DNA from: CAZCDM01 sp964497475
Lineage (GTDB): Bacteria > Planctomycetota > Phycisphaerae > SM23-33
Assembly (NCBI GenBank): GCA_964497475.1
Contig: CAZCDM010000016.1
Span: 1-25,285 of the forward strand
Direction: 5' to 3'
DNA length: 25,285 nt
A program made the position numbers and the translations under genes. The notes under the pieces were generated by a model. The model was not told the DNA's origin, did not search any database, and was given only the letters and a program-made list of their open reading frames with translations. Shown here in pieces: positions 6,950 to 14,086 of the stretch. Within the stretch, counting starts at the first letter, position 1; the number at the start of each line of letters is the position of its first letter.

Positions 6950-8334
6950 TCAACGAATTGTACTCGATTCGTCCCGCAGATACCACGACTGATACGGGTC
7001 GGCAAAGATTTCCGCCGCACCGGCCGGGCCCCACGAGCCGGGCTTGTAGAACTCCAGCCCCGGGCCGATGCCATCCTGCCATGCGGTGCGGATGGGGTCG
7101 ACGACGGCCCAGGCGGCGTCGATTTCGTCGCCGCGAATAAACAGCGTCGCATCGCCGCGCATCGCATCGAGCAGGAGCAGTTCGTACGCTTCGGGCGAAG
7201 CGGAATCGAAGGCCGAGTCGTAGCGGAAGTTCATCGACACCGGGCGAAGCAGCGACTGTGCGCCGGGCAGCTTGGCGTCGAAGTGCAGTGCAATGCCTTC
7301 ATCCGGCGTGATGCGGATGACGAGACGATTCCGCCCCCGCATGTCGCACTGCTCNNNNNNNNNNNNNNNNNNNNNNNNNNNNNNNNNNNNNNNNNNNNNN
7401 NNNNNNNNNNNNNNNNNNNNNNNNNNNNNNNNNNNNNNNNNNNNNNNNNNNNNNGGCTCATCGGCTCGATGGCGCGGAGCACGGCGAGCTTGGCATCGCG
7501 GACGGCGTCGCAGCGCAGGCAGTCGGGCCGATCCATCGCCACCAGGGCCAGCAACTGCAGCATGTGGTTCTGGACCATGTCCCGCAGAGCGCCGGTCTGT
7601 TCGTAGTAGGGGCCTCGGCGTCCTTCCATGCCGACGGCCTCGGCGGTGGTGATCTCCACACGCTGGACGTACTGCCGGCTGAAGAAGGGCTCGAACAGGG
7701 TGTTGGCGAAACGGAACACCAGGATATTCTGCACCTGCTCCTTGCCGAGGTAGTGGTCGATGCGAAAGACCTGCGATTCGTCGAAGCCCTGGCGGTGGAT
7801 GTGTTCGTTGAGGTCCGCCGCCGAGGCGCGGTCGTGGCCGAAGGGTTTTTCGACGATCAGCCGACTGAAGCCGCCGTCGCAGATCGGGCGGTTGAACCGC
7901 ACCCGGCCGAAGTGTTCGGTCACCGGCTGGTAGAACTCCGGCGGCATGGCCAGGTAGACCACGCGGCTGCAGCCGGTCTGGTATTGCTCGTCCAGCCGGG
8001 CCAGGCGGTCGGCCAGGGCGTCGTAGTCGCTCGCCTCATCGGCGCGGACCTGCTGGTAATGCCATCGTGCCGCGAACTGGTTCCACTTGTCCTCGTCGAG
8101 GCCCCGGCGGGAGTGTTCCGCGACGGCTTGTCGCATGTGCTCCCGCAGGACGTCGTCCGACCAGTCCCGCCGCGAGACGCCGACGACGGCGAAGTGCTCG
8201 TCGAGTCGGCCGTCCAGGGCGAGGTTGTACAGGGCCGGGGCGATCTTGCGGGCGGCGAGGTCGCCGGTGCACCCGAACAGGACGAACAGGCAGGGCGGAG
8301 CCGATGGATATTCGTTGGTCGTCAGATCGGTCAT
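6950..8334 (-). CDS. zwf: Glucose-6-phosphate dehydrogenase, interrupted by an assembly gap
   Basis: The first 293 residues (8334 to 7455) carry the nucleotide-binding loop GCTGDLA (21-27), VEKPFGHD (161-168) and the signature RIDHYLGKE (191-199). The last 134 residues (7354 to 6950) resume with RNRLVIRITPDEGIALHFD and end YQSWYLRDESS. The enzyme oxidises glucose 6-phosphate to 6-phosphogluconolactone with NADP or NAD. Between the parts are 100 Ns, and the two parts lie in different frames as written; this is explained by the placeholder gap and not by a mutation, since both sides are intact and well conserved. The missing piece should be about 85-90 residues by comparison with the Escherichia coli enzyme. 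The ATG at 8334 lacks a strong ribosome site. pgl follows and argA is divergent. Confidence 0.96.
7355..7454. other. Assembly gap of 100 Ns inside zwf
   Basis: Exactly 100 undetermined bases, the conventional size for a gap of unknown length. Reading the flanking zwf frames shows the true gap length must equal 2 modulo 3, so 100 (1 modulo 3) cannot be right. Confidence 0.98.
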
Positions 8335-8343
8335 GGGTATTTC

Positions 8344-8349
8344 ATTGTA
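8344..8349 (-). promoter_or_regulatory. Candidate -10 element of zwf
   Basis: TACAAT on the minus strand (8344-8349) matches five of six positions of the -10 consensus and sits nine bases before the zwf ATG, implying a leader of only about three bases. No convincing -35 hexamer is found 16-18 bases upstream. The zwf/argA divergent region is 86 bases long, so regulation of the two could overlap. Confidence 0.35.
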
Positions 8350-8385
8350 TCGGCTTGGCGGGCGGCTGGGGGCCTGCATTGCGAA

Positions 8386-8414
8386 TTGACATCGTCGCGC
8401 CGCCGGTCGACAAT
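8386..8414 (+). promoter_or_regulatory. Promoter of argA, leaderless geometry
   Basis: A perfect TTGACA (8386-8391), 17 bases, then GACAAT (8409-8414, four of six). Only six bases (8415-8420) separate the -10 from the ATG at 8421, so transcription should begin at or next to the start codon. No Shine-Dalgarno sequence is visible before argA. Confidence 0.55.
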
Positions 8415-8420
8415 CGGGCC

Positions 8421-8882
8421 ATGACCATTCGACCGGCCACCGTTGCCGACGTGCCCGCGATCTGCGAGCTCGTCAACCACTACGCCGAGCAGGGCATGAT
8501 GCTGCACCGCTCGCGCGAGAGTGTCTACGACTGCCTGCGTGAGTTCCTCGTCGGCGAGCAGGACGGCCGGGTGCTCGGCTGTGCGGCGCTGGACATCTTC
8601 TGGGGCGACCTGGCGGAGATCCGCTCGCTGGCTGTGGCCGAGCAGGCCCGCGGGACCGGCCTGGGCAAGGCGCTGGTGCAGGCCTGTCTGGACGACGCCC
8701 GCCGGCTGGGCATCGCGCGCGTCTGTGCGATGACCTACGAGACCGACTTCTTCGTGCGCCTGGGCTTTGGCGAGGTCGAGCTGAAAACCCTGCCCGAGAA
8801 GCTCTGGCGAGAGTGCCTCGAATGGTACAGCCAGGGCCATCGACACGAAACGGCCATGCTCATCGAGGTCGGCCATGAATGA
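8421..8882 (+). CDS. argA: Short-form N-acetylglutamate synthase-type GNAT acetyltransferase
   Basis: A 153-residue single-domain GNAT protein. Its start (TIRPATVADVPAICELVNHY) and the blocks MMLHRSRESVYDCLREF, LAEIRSLAVAEQ (64-75), the acetyl-CoA loop QARGTGLG (75-82) and MTYETDFFVRLGF (104-116) match the stand-alone ArgA-like N-acetylglutamate synthases found in several bacterial phyla. That enzyme acetylates glutamate, the first step of arginine synthesis, in the cytoplasm. The amino-acid-kinase domain of classical ArgA is absent, as expected for the short type. The open frame extends upstream to 8067 opposite zwf; the ATG at 8421 is chosen because homology begins there and a promoter lies just before it. 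Its last eight bases overlap mlaF. A related acetyltransferase with another amine substrate cannot be excluded. Confidence 0.85.
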   Translation: MTIRPATVADVPAICELVNHYAEQGMMLHRSRESVYDCLREFLVGEQDGRVLGCAALDIFWGDLAEIRSLAVAEQARGTGLGKALVQACLDDARRLGIARVCAMTYETDFFVRLGFGEVELKTLPEKLWRECLEWYSQGHRHETAMLIEVGHE

Positions 8883-9672
8883 CGCCCCGGCCATCCTCCG
8901 GCTGTGCGGGGTCAGCAAGGCCTTCGACCAGCTCATCCTCCGCGATGTCAGCCTCGACATCCAGCAGGGGCGGACCACCGTCATCATCGGGCCCAGTGGG
9001 TGCGGCAAGAGCGTCACGCTGAAGCTCATGATCGGCCTGCTCCGGCCCGACGCGGGCACGGTGCATTTTCGTGACACGGAACTTTCTGCCCTTCCCGAGC
9101 GGGACATCATTCCGCTGCGAAAGAAGATGGGCTTCCTTTTCCAGGGGGCGGCCCTGTTCGACAGCATGACCGTCGAAGAGAATGTCTGCTTCCCGCTGGT
9201 CGAGCACAACGTCGGCACCGATGGCGACAAACGCAACCGCTGTCACGAGGTCCTCGGCATGGTCGGGCTCGATGGGCTCCAGCATCGCTACCCGGCCGAG
9301 CTGTCCGGCGGGCAGAAAAAGCGCGTCGCCCTGGCCCGGGCCATTGCCATGGACCCCGAGGTGGTCTTCTACGACGAGCCGACAACCGGGCTGGACCCGA
9401 TTCGATCAGACCTGATTAACGAGTTGATCCTCAAGCTCCAGCGGGAGATGGGCAATACCGGGCTGGTCGTCACGCACGACATGACCTCGGCCCGCAAGGT
9501 CGGGGATCGCATCCTCATGCTCCACGAGGGACAGTTTATTCTCGACACCACACCCGATCGGCTGGAGGATGTACAGGATGGGGTGGTTCGTCGGTTCGTC
9601 GACGGGCAGGTCAGCCCCGAAGAACTGGCCACCCTCGCCGCCGCCCAGGCCAAGCCCCAAGGTGATTCATGA
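8875..9672 (+). CDS. mlaF: ABC transporter ATP-binding protein, MlaF type
   Basis: A 265-residue ATPase with Walker A GPSGCGKS (39-46), signature LSGGQ (143-147), Walker B VVFYDEP (163-169) and switch His201 in VVTHD. The Q-loop region GFLFQGAALFDSMTVEENV (86-104) is characteristic of the MlaF/Ttg2A family that energises phospholipid movement between the membranes. It acts at the cytoplasmic face of the inner membrane with an MlaE permease and an MlaD-type substrate-binding protein. Here mlaD follows with an ATGA overlap (9669-9672), but no mlaE lies before it; argA does, overlapping by eight bases. The permease must therefore be encoded elsewhere or replaced. The C-terminal extension after residue 240 resembles MlaF tails that contact a partner subunit. 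Confidence 0.93.
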   Translation: MNDAPAILRLCGVSKAFDQLILRDVSLDIQQGRTTVIIGPSGCGKSVTLKLMIGLLRPDAGTVHFRDTELSALPERDIIPLRKKMGFLFQGAALFDSMTVEENVCFPLVEHNVGTDGDKRNRCHEVLGMVGLDGLQHRYPAELSGGQKKRVALARAIAMDPEVVFYDEPTTGLDPIRSDLINELILKLQREMGNTGLVVTHDMTSARKVGDRILMLHEGQFILDTTPDRLEDVQDGVVRRFVDGQVSPEELATLAAAQAKPQGDS

Positions 9673-10616
9673 AAGAACAGCAACGCAACATCATCGTCGG
9701 GTTGACGGTCATCGTCGGCCTGGTCCTGCTGGCTACGCTCATCGTGCTCTTTACCGGGCTGCCGCAGTGGTTCCAGGGCGGCACGTGCGTTGAGATCCGT
9801 CTTAGCCAGAGCTACGAAATCAAATCCGGCGATCCGGTCTACCTGCTGGGCAAGCGCGTCGGGCTCATCGACAAGGTCGGCTTCGTCGACGGTGATCCGC
9901 TCGAGGGCATCCTCGTCTCGGCCACCATCGACGCCGATGTGCCCCTGCCGCGGAATGTCCGGGCGCGGGTGGCCTCCCGCGGGCTGGTCGGCAAGAAGTT
10001 CCTCGTGCTGAACCCCGAAGGCCCGCTGCCGAAAGACCCCGCCACCGGCAAGCCCCGGCGGTTCTACCACACCGACATCGTCCGCCTCGAAGCGTCCGAG
10101 GCCGGGGCCCAGGGCCTGCTGCCCAAAGAAGTCACCGACGCGATGCAGGACTTCGGCACCCTGGCGCGAAAGCTAAATGAGCTGATCGGCCCGACGAGCC
10201 AGCCGACCACCGTGGCCGCCTCGGCCCCGGCCGATGAGATCCCGCCGGGCCTGGCTGGCACGGTCATGCGGATGAATCGCACCCTCGATGCCCTTCACGC
10301 CATCGTCGGCGATAAAGAGAACCAGAAGAACCTCTCGGCCGGGCTGAAGCATTTCTCCGAAGCCTCAGCCGGTGTTGACGAACTGAGTCGACAGATGCTC
10401 ACCCACGCCGAAACCGTCTCGAAAATTCTTGTGGAAATCCAGACCGCCTCGGCGGCGATGAACACCACCGAGGGCACGGTGGGCAAGATGCTCAATGACC
10501 CGAAGCTCTATAACGACATGGTCCGCGTGACCGAGCAGATGCAGCTGTTGCTCAAGGACCTCCGCAAGCTCGCCGAGACCTGGCAGGCTGAGGGCATGGG
10601 GGTCAAGCTGAAATGA
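9669..10616 (+). CDS. mlaD: MCE-domain lipid-binding protein, MlaD type
   Basis: A 315-residue protein with one N-terminal transmembrane helix (about residues 8-29) and an MCE domain at about 37-125, including the strand-rich segment IKSGDPVYLLGKRVGLIDKV and the RARVASRGLVGKKFLVL block. The rest is a helical, probably coiled tail (about 155-310) that could form a hydrophobic tube in the hexamer. MCE proteins sit in the inner membrane facing the periplasm and pass lipids between membranes with an MlaE/MlaF-type transporter. The gene is coupled to mlaF by an ATGA overlap and followed after 43 bases by an MMPL exporter. It is longer than Escherichia coli MlaD (about 183 residues), as in many other phyla. 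Confidence 0.9.
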   Translation: MKEQQRNIIVGLTVIVGLVLLATLIVLFTGLPQWFQGGTCVEIRLSQSYEIKSGDPVYLLGKRVGLIDKVGFVDGDPLEGILVSATIDADVPLPRNVRARVASRGLVGKKFLVLNPEGPLPKDPATGKPRRFYHTDIVRLEASEAGAQGLLPKEVTDAMQDFGTLARKLNELIGPTSQPTTVAASAPADEIPPGLAGTVMRMNRTLDALHAIVGDKENQKNLSAGLKHFSEASAGVDELSRQMLTHAETVSKILVEIQTASAAMNTTEGTVGKMLNDPKLYNDMVRVTEQMQLLLKDLRKLAETWQAEGMGVKLK

Positions 10617-10659
10617 CGCGGCTGGCCTGGACGGCAAGGGCTGGGAGGCTGCGACGCTG

Positions 10660-13008
10660 ATGGGCTCGCTGGTCTATCGTCTGCGGTGGTGGATCGTACT
10701 GGCCTGGCTGGCCCTGGCCGGGGCGGTCTGGCTGCTCAATGATCCCACCGCCGGGCGGACCGAGCGGGTGAGCTTCCTGCCGGCGGGGACACCCTACCAG
10801 CGAACCGTCGACCTGCTGGCCCGCAACTTCCCGCGGAGCTTCGGTTACAGCACGGCCGCGGTCATCTTCGAGAGGCCCACCGGCCCGCTGACCCAGGCCG
10901 ACCAGACCTACATCAACCGCTTCGCCCTGCACCTGGCCGAACCCATCCCCGACGACCCGGCCCGGCCCGAGCAGCTGAAGCAGATCAGCGTGCTGGCTCC
11001 GGGCGCCATTGACGTGGCCCTGGGGGCGGCCAAGGGCTCGGCGGCGATCCGCGCAACGCGCGACGCGCTGAAGAATCTCATGCGAGGCCAGCCCGCCTCA
11101 CCCACCATCCGCGAGCTGCCTAACCCGCTGCGCAGTGAGGTTGGCTCGTCGGGCCAGGCGGCCTTCGTGCGGGTGAACATCCCGGCCGACTTCATCACCA
11201 AACCTTCGATGGATGTCGTCGAGCATCTCCGGGCCGTGCTGCAGCGCACGCCGCCGCCGGCGGGGCTGGACGTAGCCATCACCGGCACGGGAGGCTATGG
11301 GTACGACTACGCCCGGTTCGTCCAGGCCAGTCGTTCGGCCACCGCGCAGGCCACGCTGCTGGCCGTGGTGGTCGTCCTGCTGCTGGTGTACCGGGCGCCG
11401 CTTGCTGCGGCGATCCCGCTGATCGCCATCGGCCTGGCCAGTTGGATCGTGATCCACGGCATGGACATCGCCACCCGGCTGGGCGCAACGATCGGCATGG
11501 CTGAGCACATCTTCGTGTTCGTTCTGATGTACGGTGCTGGGGTGGACTACACCCTGCTGCTGCTCAGCCGGGCGCGCGAGCAGCTCGCGGCGGGCCGATC
11601 GCACTCGGCCGCCATCACCGAAGCGCTCGACGCGACGGCCCCGGCCATTGGCGCATCGGGCGCGACCGACGCAGCCGGGCTGTTGATGCTCGTGTTCTGC
11701 CAGTTCCTCATCTTCAAGACGACGGGCCCGGCCGTTGCGGCGGCCCTGACCGTGGCGCTGCTGGCGGCGCTGAGTCTGGCCCCGGCCCTGGCGGCCATCG
11801 CGGGGCGCCGGCTGTTCTGGCCCGTCTCGCCGAAACCCGGGCGGGCGTCTCACCGCAGCCCGACCTGGACCGCCGTGGCCCGACTGGTGACGAGCCACCC
11901 CGGCGCGGTGCTGATCGTCATGGCATTGCTCCTGGCCGGACCGGCCTGGCGGGCCAGCCGCATCACCTGGGGCTACGATGCGTTGTCCGGCATTGACCCG
12001 GAGGTGCGCGACGGAATCGGCAATGCCGCCGCCGGCGTGGAGATGGCCCGCCGTCACTGGCCCATCGGCGAGATCGCACCGGTGCAGGTCGTGGTCGACC
12101 GCCCCGAACCGATGGCTGGGGAGCAGTGGGCAGCCCTGTCGAAGGCGCTGGAAGAGTTGGCTCTGGCCCAGCCGGGGGTGGAGGCGGTTCGTTCGCTGCA
12201 CTCGCCGCTGGGTCGCGGCGTGGAACTCCAGGCCGACTCGCCCGCCGAGCAGGTGCTCCGCCACTTCGCCGCAGGAGAGTACCTCGACTCGTCCAAGCGC
12301 ATCCTCCGCATGGAGATTCTGCTGTCCAGTCAGCCGCTGGGCAACGACGCGATGACCCTGGCCAGTACGTTGCAAGCCCGCCTGGCCGAGGCGGTGCACA
12401 GCCGGATGGGCGACGCGACGGTCGGCCTGGCCGGCTCGACGGCGCAGATGCTCGAAATCCGCCGCGTTACCAGCGACGACTTCCGCCGCGTCGTCGTGCT
12501 CGTGTTATCGGTGGTCTTCGTCATCGTCCTGTTGCTGCTGCGAGACCTGTGGCTGACGCTCTTCATGGTCGCCCTGATCGGCGTGAGCTACCTGGCGTCG
12601 CTGGGGCTCTTCGCGTGGATCGCGCCGATGCTCGTCGGCGCCGGCTGCTTCGACTGGAAGGTGCAGATTTTCCTGTTCGTCGTCATGGCGGCGTTGGGCG
12701 TGGACTACAACATCTTCCTGGCGGCCCGGCTGGGTCAAGAGGCCCGCCGCTTCCCACCGCGGCAGGCCGTCGCCGAGGCGATGATCCATACCGGGCCGGT
12801 CATCAGTTCCTGCGGGCTGATCATGGCCTGCACGCTGGGCAGCTTGATGGTCGGGCATATTCAGTTGCTCAAACAGCTGGGCCTGGCCTTCGCGATCGGC
12901 ATGACTGTCGAGACGTTCCTCGTCCGCCCGCTGGTCCTGCCGAGTTTCGCAGCCCTCTACAAACGCTTCGGCCGATCGGCCCGGCTGGACGGGGCGCATC
13001 AGGCTTGA
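10660..13008 (+). CDS. MMPL family RND transporter
   Basis: A 782-residue membrane protein with the duplicated RND layout: one helix (about 7-24), a large periplasmic domain (about 30-220), five helices (about 222-375), a second leading helix (about 408-425), a second periplasmic domain (about 430-600) and five further helices (about 608-765). Each half carries the MMPL signature in its fourth helix: GAGVDYTLLLLSRARE near 291 and ALGVDYNIFLAAR near 678. Relatives use the proton gradient to export lipids, hopanoids or other hydrophobic compounds. The ATG has GGGAGG (10643-10648) eleven bases upstream; a CTG at 10657 would be better spaced and is possible. Its place after mlaF-mlaD suggests a lipid cargo; that is inference. 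Confidence 0.92.
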   Translation: MGSLVYRLRWWIVLAWLALAGAVWLLNDPTAGRTERVSFLPAGTPYQRTVDLLARNFPRSFGYSTAAVIFERPTGPLTQADQTYINRFALHLAEPIPDDPARPEQLKQISVLAPGAIDVALGAAKGSAAIRATRDALKNLMRGQPASPTIRELPNPLRSEVGSSGQAAFVRVNIPADFITKPSMDVVEHLRAVLQRTPPPAGLDVAITGTGGYGYDYARFVQASRSATAQATLLAVVVVLLLVYRAPLAAAIPLIAIGLASWIVIHGMDIATRLGATIGMAEHIFVFVLMYGAGVDYTLLLLSRAREQLAAGRSHSAAITEALDATAPAIGASGATDAAGLLMLVFCQFLIFKTTGPAVAAALTVALLAALSLAPALAAIAGRRLFWPVSPKPGRASHRSPTWTAVARLVTSHPGAVLIVMALLLAGPAWRASRITWGYDALSGIDPEVRDGIGNAAAGVEMARRHWPIGEIAPVQVVVDRPEPMAGEQWAALSKALEELALAQPGVEAVRSLHSPLGRGVELQADSPAEQVLRHFAAGEYLDSSKRILRMEILLSSQPLGNDAMTLASTLQARLAEAVHSRMGDATVGLAGSTAQMLEIRRVTSDDFRRVVVLVLSVVFVIVLLLLRDLWLTLFMVALIGVSYLASLGLFAWIAPMLVGAGCFDWKVQIFLFVVMAALGVDYNIFLAARLGQEARRFPPRQAVAEAMIHTGPVISSCGLIMACTLGSLMVGHIQLLKQLGLAFAIGMTVETFLVRPLVLPSFAALYKRFGRSARLDGAHQA

Positions 13009-13033
13009 GCAACCCGGCCCGGTCTGGTAGGCT
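13005..13033 (+). promoter_or_regulatory. Candidate promoter before the PpiC lipoprotein gene
   Basis: TTGAGC (13005-13010), 17 bases, then TAGGCT (13028-13033, a TANNNT form). The -35 overlaps the stop codon of the MMPL gene. The leader would begin near 13040 and contain AAGGA (13074-13078), seven bases before the ATG. If active, it separates ppiC-rnfC-rnfD from the mla/MMPL genes. Confidence 0.4.
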
Positions 13034-13085
13034 TACGGAGACCTCGTTATTCCGCCGGAAGGGAATCGGCGAAAAGGATTCCGCC

Positions 13086-14078
13086 ATGACACAACGCCTG
13101 CGAACACGGATGCTCCTGACGGGCTTGCTGGCCTCTTGCCTGCTCGGCTGCGAGGGCGTCGGCCAACGGACCATCGAACCCGAACGCTCCGCCACACCGG
13201 CCTCGCCCGCCCCGTCACGATCGGCGCTTCTGGCCCGCGTCAACGGCCAAGCTCTACCCATCGCGCCACTCAACGACGCGCTGCTCAGCGACTACGGCCT
13301 GCCGATCGCCCAGCAGTTCATCGCCGATGAAGTCGTCCGGCAGGAGCTGATCCGCCAGGGCATGGCCACCGAAGTGACCGACATGGAAGTCGAGGCCGAG
13401 ACCGCCCGCGCTCTGGGACAGATTTTCCGCTTCCTCGAAAGCCCCAGCCAAAGTCAGCTCGAAGGCCTCCTCCAGCAGTTCCTGCGAAAGAACAATTTCA
13501 CCCGCCGCCAGTGGGACGCAACCATGCGGCGCAACGCCCAGCTGGCCCGGCTGGCCGCGCCGAAGGTCAACGTCACCGAGGAGCAGCTCCGCTCGGCCTA
13601 CTATCAAATCTACGGCGCCAGGCGGATCGTGCGTCACATTCAGGTCGAGTCCATGGCCAAGGCGCAGAAGGTGCTCGATGAACTCGAAGCCGGCAAGGAT
13701 TTTGCATCCCTGGCCGAGACTTACTCCGCCAGCCCGACCGGCAAGGAAGGTGGGCTCCTGCCGCCGATCAGCATGAAGGACCCGCCCAAGCGCATCCCGC
13801 CGGCGTTGCTGCAGGTCGCCATGGCCATGGAGAAACCCGGTGAAATTTCCAACCCGATCCAGACGGGCACATCCTTCCATATTCTCAAGTACGAGGAACT
13901 CGTACCGCCTGAAGGCGTCACCTTCGAAGAGGTACGCGACAAGCTCGTGTCCGTGGTCCGCGACCAGCAGATCGGGCAGATGCAGCAGGAGATTCTCGCG
14001 GATCTCATCGGCCAGGCCGAGATCGAATACGTCAACCCTATCATCCGCGCCCAGAAGTCCGAGGCGTCGCAGCCCTGA
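13086..14078 (+). CDS. Lipoprotein peptidyl-prolyl isomerase, PpiC/SurA-like
   Basis: A 330-residue protein with a lipoprotein signal ending LLGC, so Cys22 is the predicted lipidated residue. Residues 50-160 form a helical SurA-N/PrsA-like chaperone part (ARVNGQALP start, then many helices). Residues 180-272 match a parvulin domain: IVRHIQVES with His185, KDFASLAETYSASPTGKEGG and GTSFHILKYEE with His265. The central GGxLGW-type stretch is degenerate (GGLLPPISMKDPP), so isomerase activity is less certain than chaperone function. It is likely anchored in a membrane facing the periplasm. AAGGA lies seven bases before the ATG. rnfC begins eight bases after its stop without its own ribosome site, so translation may be coupled. 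Confidence 0.9.
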   Translation: MTQRLRTRMLLTGLLASCLLGCEGVGQRTIEPERSATPASPAPSRSALLARVNGQALPIAPLNDALLSDYGLPIAQQFIADEVVRQELIRQGMATEVTDMEVEAETARALGQIFRFLESPSQSQLEGLLQQFLRKNNFTRRQWDATMRRNAQLARLAAPKVNVTEEQLRSAYYQIYGARRIVRHIQVESMAKAQKVLDELEAGKDFASLAETYSASPTGKEGGLLPPISMKDPPKRIPPALLQVAMAMEKPGEISNPIQTGTSFHILKYEELVPPEGVTFEEVRDKLVSVVRDQQIGQMQQEILADLIGQAEIEYVNPIIRAQKSEASQP

Positions 14079-14086
14079 CGCAACCC

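Noticed and set aside
6950..7354. Separate small gene or frameshifted pseudogene at the zwf 3' end
   Set aside because: The sequence is the conserved zwf C-terminus; the frame change is explained by the arbitrary 100-N gap.
8067..8420. Upstream extension of argA across the zwf 5' end
   Set aside because: It is antisense to conserved zwf residues and low in complexity; GNAT homology starts at the ATG at 8421.
12126..13085. A long upstream extension of the PpiC reading frame into the MMPL gene
   Set aside because: The extension reads as Gly/Arg/Pro-rich nonsense, while the ATG at 13086 has a ribosome site and starts a perfect lipoprotein signal.
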